From assembly GCF_000003605.2 (NCBI RefSeq), contig NW_003105602.1, positions 245,951-274,483 on the forward strand: DNA of 28,533 nucleotides, given 5' to 3'. Positions 27,540 to 28,533 of the stretch are shown here, piece by piece. The notes below the pieces were generated by a model, which did no database searches, was not told the origin of the DNA, and saw only the letters and a program-made list of their open reading frames with translations. The position numbers were made by a program, and so were the translations under genes. Each line of letters begins with the position of its first letter. Within the stretch, counting starts at the first letter, position 1. The DNA comes from Saccoglossus kowalevskii. Its lineage: Eukaryota > Hemichordata > Enteropneusta > Harrimaniidae.

Positions 27540-28533
27540 TTTTACTGCTTTGTAATTGGTTAGAGTTTTGAAAATGAATAAAGAGAGTTTGAGTTGGTCT
27601 TGGAGAGTACAGCACGATAGACGCAGTAGAGAGAGAGTGCAGTCCTGGGCAGTCGAGTCCAGTCTAAGAGAGTCTTGGGGCGAGCCTTGACGCAGTCCAG
27701 TCTTGGGCGAGTCTTGGTTCAGCCTTGTGAGAGTCTTGGGGACTTTTCCCCAGGGCGCTGTGTCTTATAGAGTGCTCCAAAAGATCGACTAAGACGAGAG
27801 CTGAAACGTATTTCGTTGTGTGTGCCTTATTTGACTGTAAAGTATAAGTGACTTTCCCGATCCCGTACCTCAAGGGGACGAGATATAGAGACGAGACGAG
27901 ATTCCCCCCTGACACGTGTGGAGAAACCCATAGAGAGAAAGATTTCCCCGTGATACGTTTTGGATGAACCCGGGCAGGTGTTTAACACACATTGACATCC
28001 TGTGAAGAGAAGTGAAATGGCGAAGGTGTGTCTTTCTTGCGAACCGAACTAACTGGCTCGATGGCAAAGACGAAACCGCGCTTGACGACTAACGGCTTTA
28101 CCCGAACGACACCGATGTACAACGCTGAAGAGATGAAGATTTCAGAACCCCTTCGGAAGGATGAGTATTGTATAAGACTGTATAATTAAGAATTGAGCGA
28201 CATTAAAGACAAGAAGATGACAAAGAACGACCCCGAACTAACGCGACGAAAGAAGAAGACGCTTATAGACTTTGATTAGAACTTTAGCTATTTGCTTAGA
28301 GTACCGCTCGCTGGACACTGTAACTGACACTGTGTAACTCAAGACGTTGAACTCTTTTCCAGAACCCTAACCCTATTGCTCAGTAATGTAATGTATTGCT
28401 TGCTTTTCCTATCATTTTTACCGTTTCTTTAAGTGATGTTGAATTGTATGTGTGTAAGCGCCCAGATCGTTGTTTTGAACTGATATTTAGTGATGTTCGA
28501 AGTCCTTTATAACGATTTAAGCGCGCCTCAGTG
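27540..28533 (+). other. LTR-like or promoter-leader sequence
   Basis: CCAAT-type ATTGG boxes (about 27505 and 27555) precede AATAAA at 27577-27582. Next comes a G/A-rich stretch with repeated AGTCTTGGG motifs at about 27630-27740, then a long leader-like region richer in CpG than the rest of the window. No gypsy or other protein is visible, except a 42-codon ATG frame at 28061-28189 (starts MAKTKPRLTT) without known relatives. Layout and composition recall the U3-R-U5 of an LTR element reading out of the window, but neither LTR border nor primer site can be shown. It could also be a genuine plus-strand promoter and 5' leader. Confidence 0.3.

Noticed and set aside
28363..28374. AACCCTAACCCT, telomere-like
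   Set aside because: Only two units; not evidence for an interstitial telomere.

Overview
This is animal nuclear DNA: A+T-rich, with long intergenic stretches, GT-AG introns, microsatellites and many decayed transposons. The transposons (a gypsy relic with integrase ahead of reverse transcriptase, an L1/Tx1-type LINE, and a CR1/L2-type LINE with a 2A-like motif) together with a shuffled multidomain extracellular gene suggest a marine invertebrate. A deuterostome such as an amphioxus-, hemichordate- or echinoderm-like animal fits best, but the species cannot be fixed from the sequence alone.

Layout, left to right. 1-1410: degraded Ty3/gypsy pol relic (+). 2900-3088: probable first coding exon (-) of a type II or signal-anchored membrane protein, with a TATA-like box and a near-perfect RFX X-box upstream. 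4552-4917: a 60-bp tandem duplication split by a 245-bp terminal-inverted-repeat element with a 9-bp target duplication. About 6440-10860: a broken L1/Tx1-type LINE (+), ORF1 then ORF2. About 11895-15600: a broken CR1/L2-type LINE (+) whose ORF1 begins with a 2A-like motif and whose RT region holds a tandem duplication. 15570-16037: a frame-broken coding-like block (-) with a membrane segment. 16058-17601: two inverted-repeat elements, the second hAT-like with an 8-bp target duplication. 17721-17981: a GPCR relic (+) covering TM6, TM7 and the tail. 18172-18330: a decayed tandem repeat.

The one clearly living gene runs on the minus strand from before 27075 to 19495. I can place 18 well-phased exons plus a likely short terminal exon. 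They encode, in order, an astacin metalloprotease, a TSP1 repeat, a WSC-like GCW domain, an unassigned Cys-rich module, a somatomedin-B domain, a VWD-C8-TIL cassette and a C-type lectin domain. All splice phases agree and no exon has an internal stop. Every domain block after the protease is bounded by phase-1 introns, the usual mark of exon shuffling. The signal peptide and propeptide exons are not visible and must lie further right. The product is most likely a secreted matrix or mucus-associated protease with sugar-binding and multimer-type modules. Its introns hold two small fold-back elements and a long compound tetranucleotide microsatellite.

The right edge (about 27540-28533) looks like an LTR or promoter-leader sequence on the plus strand, without recognisable protein. 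No RNA gene, CRISPR array or bacterial feature was seen.
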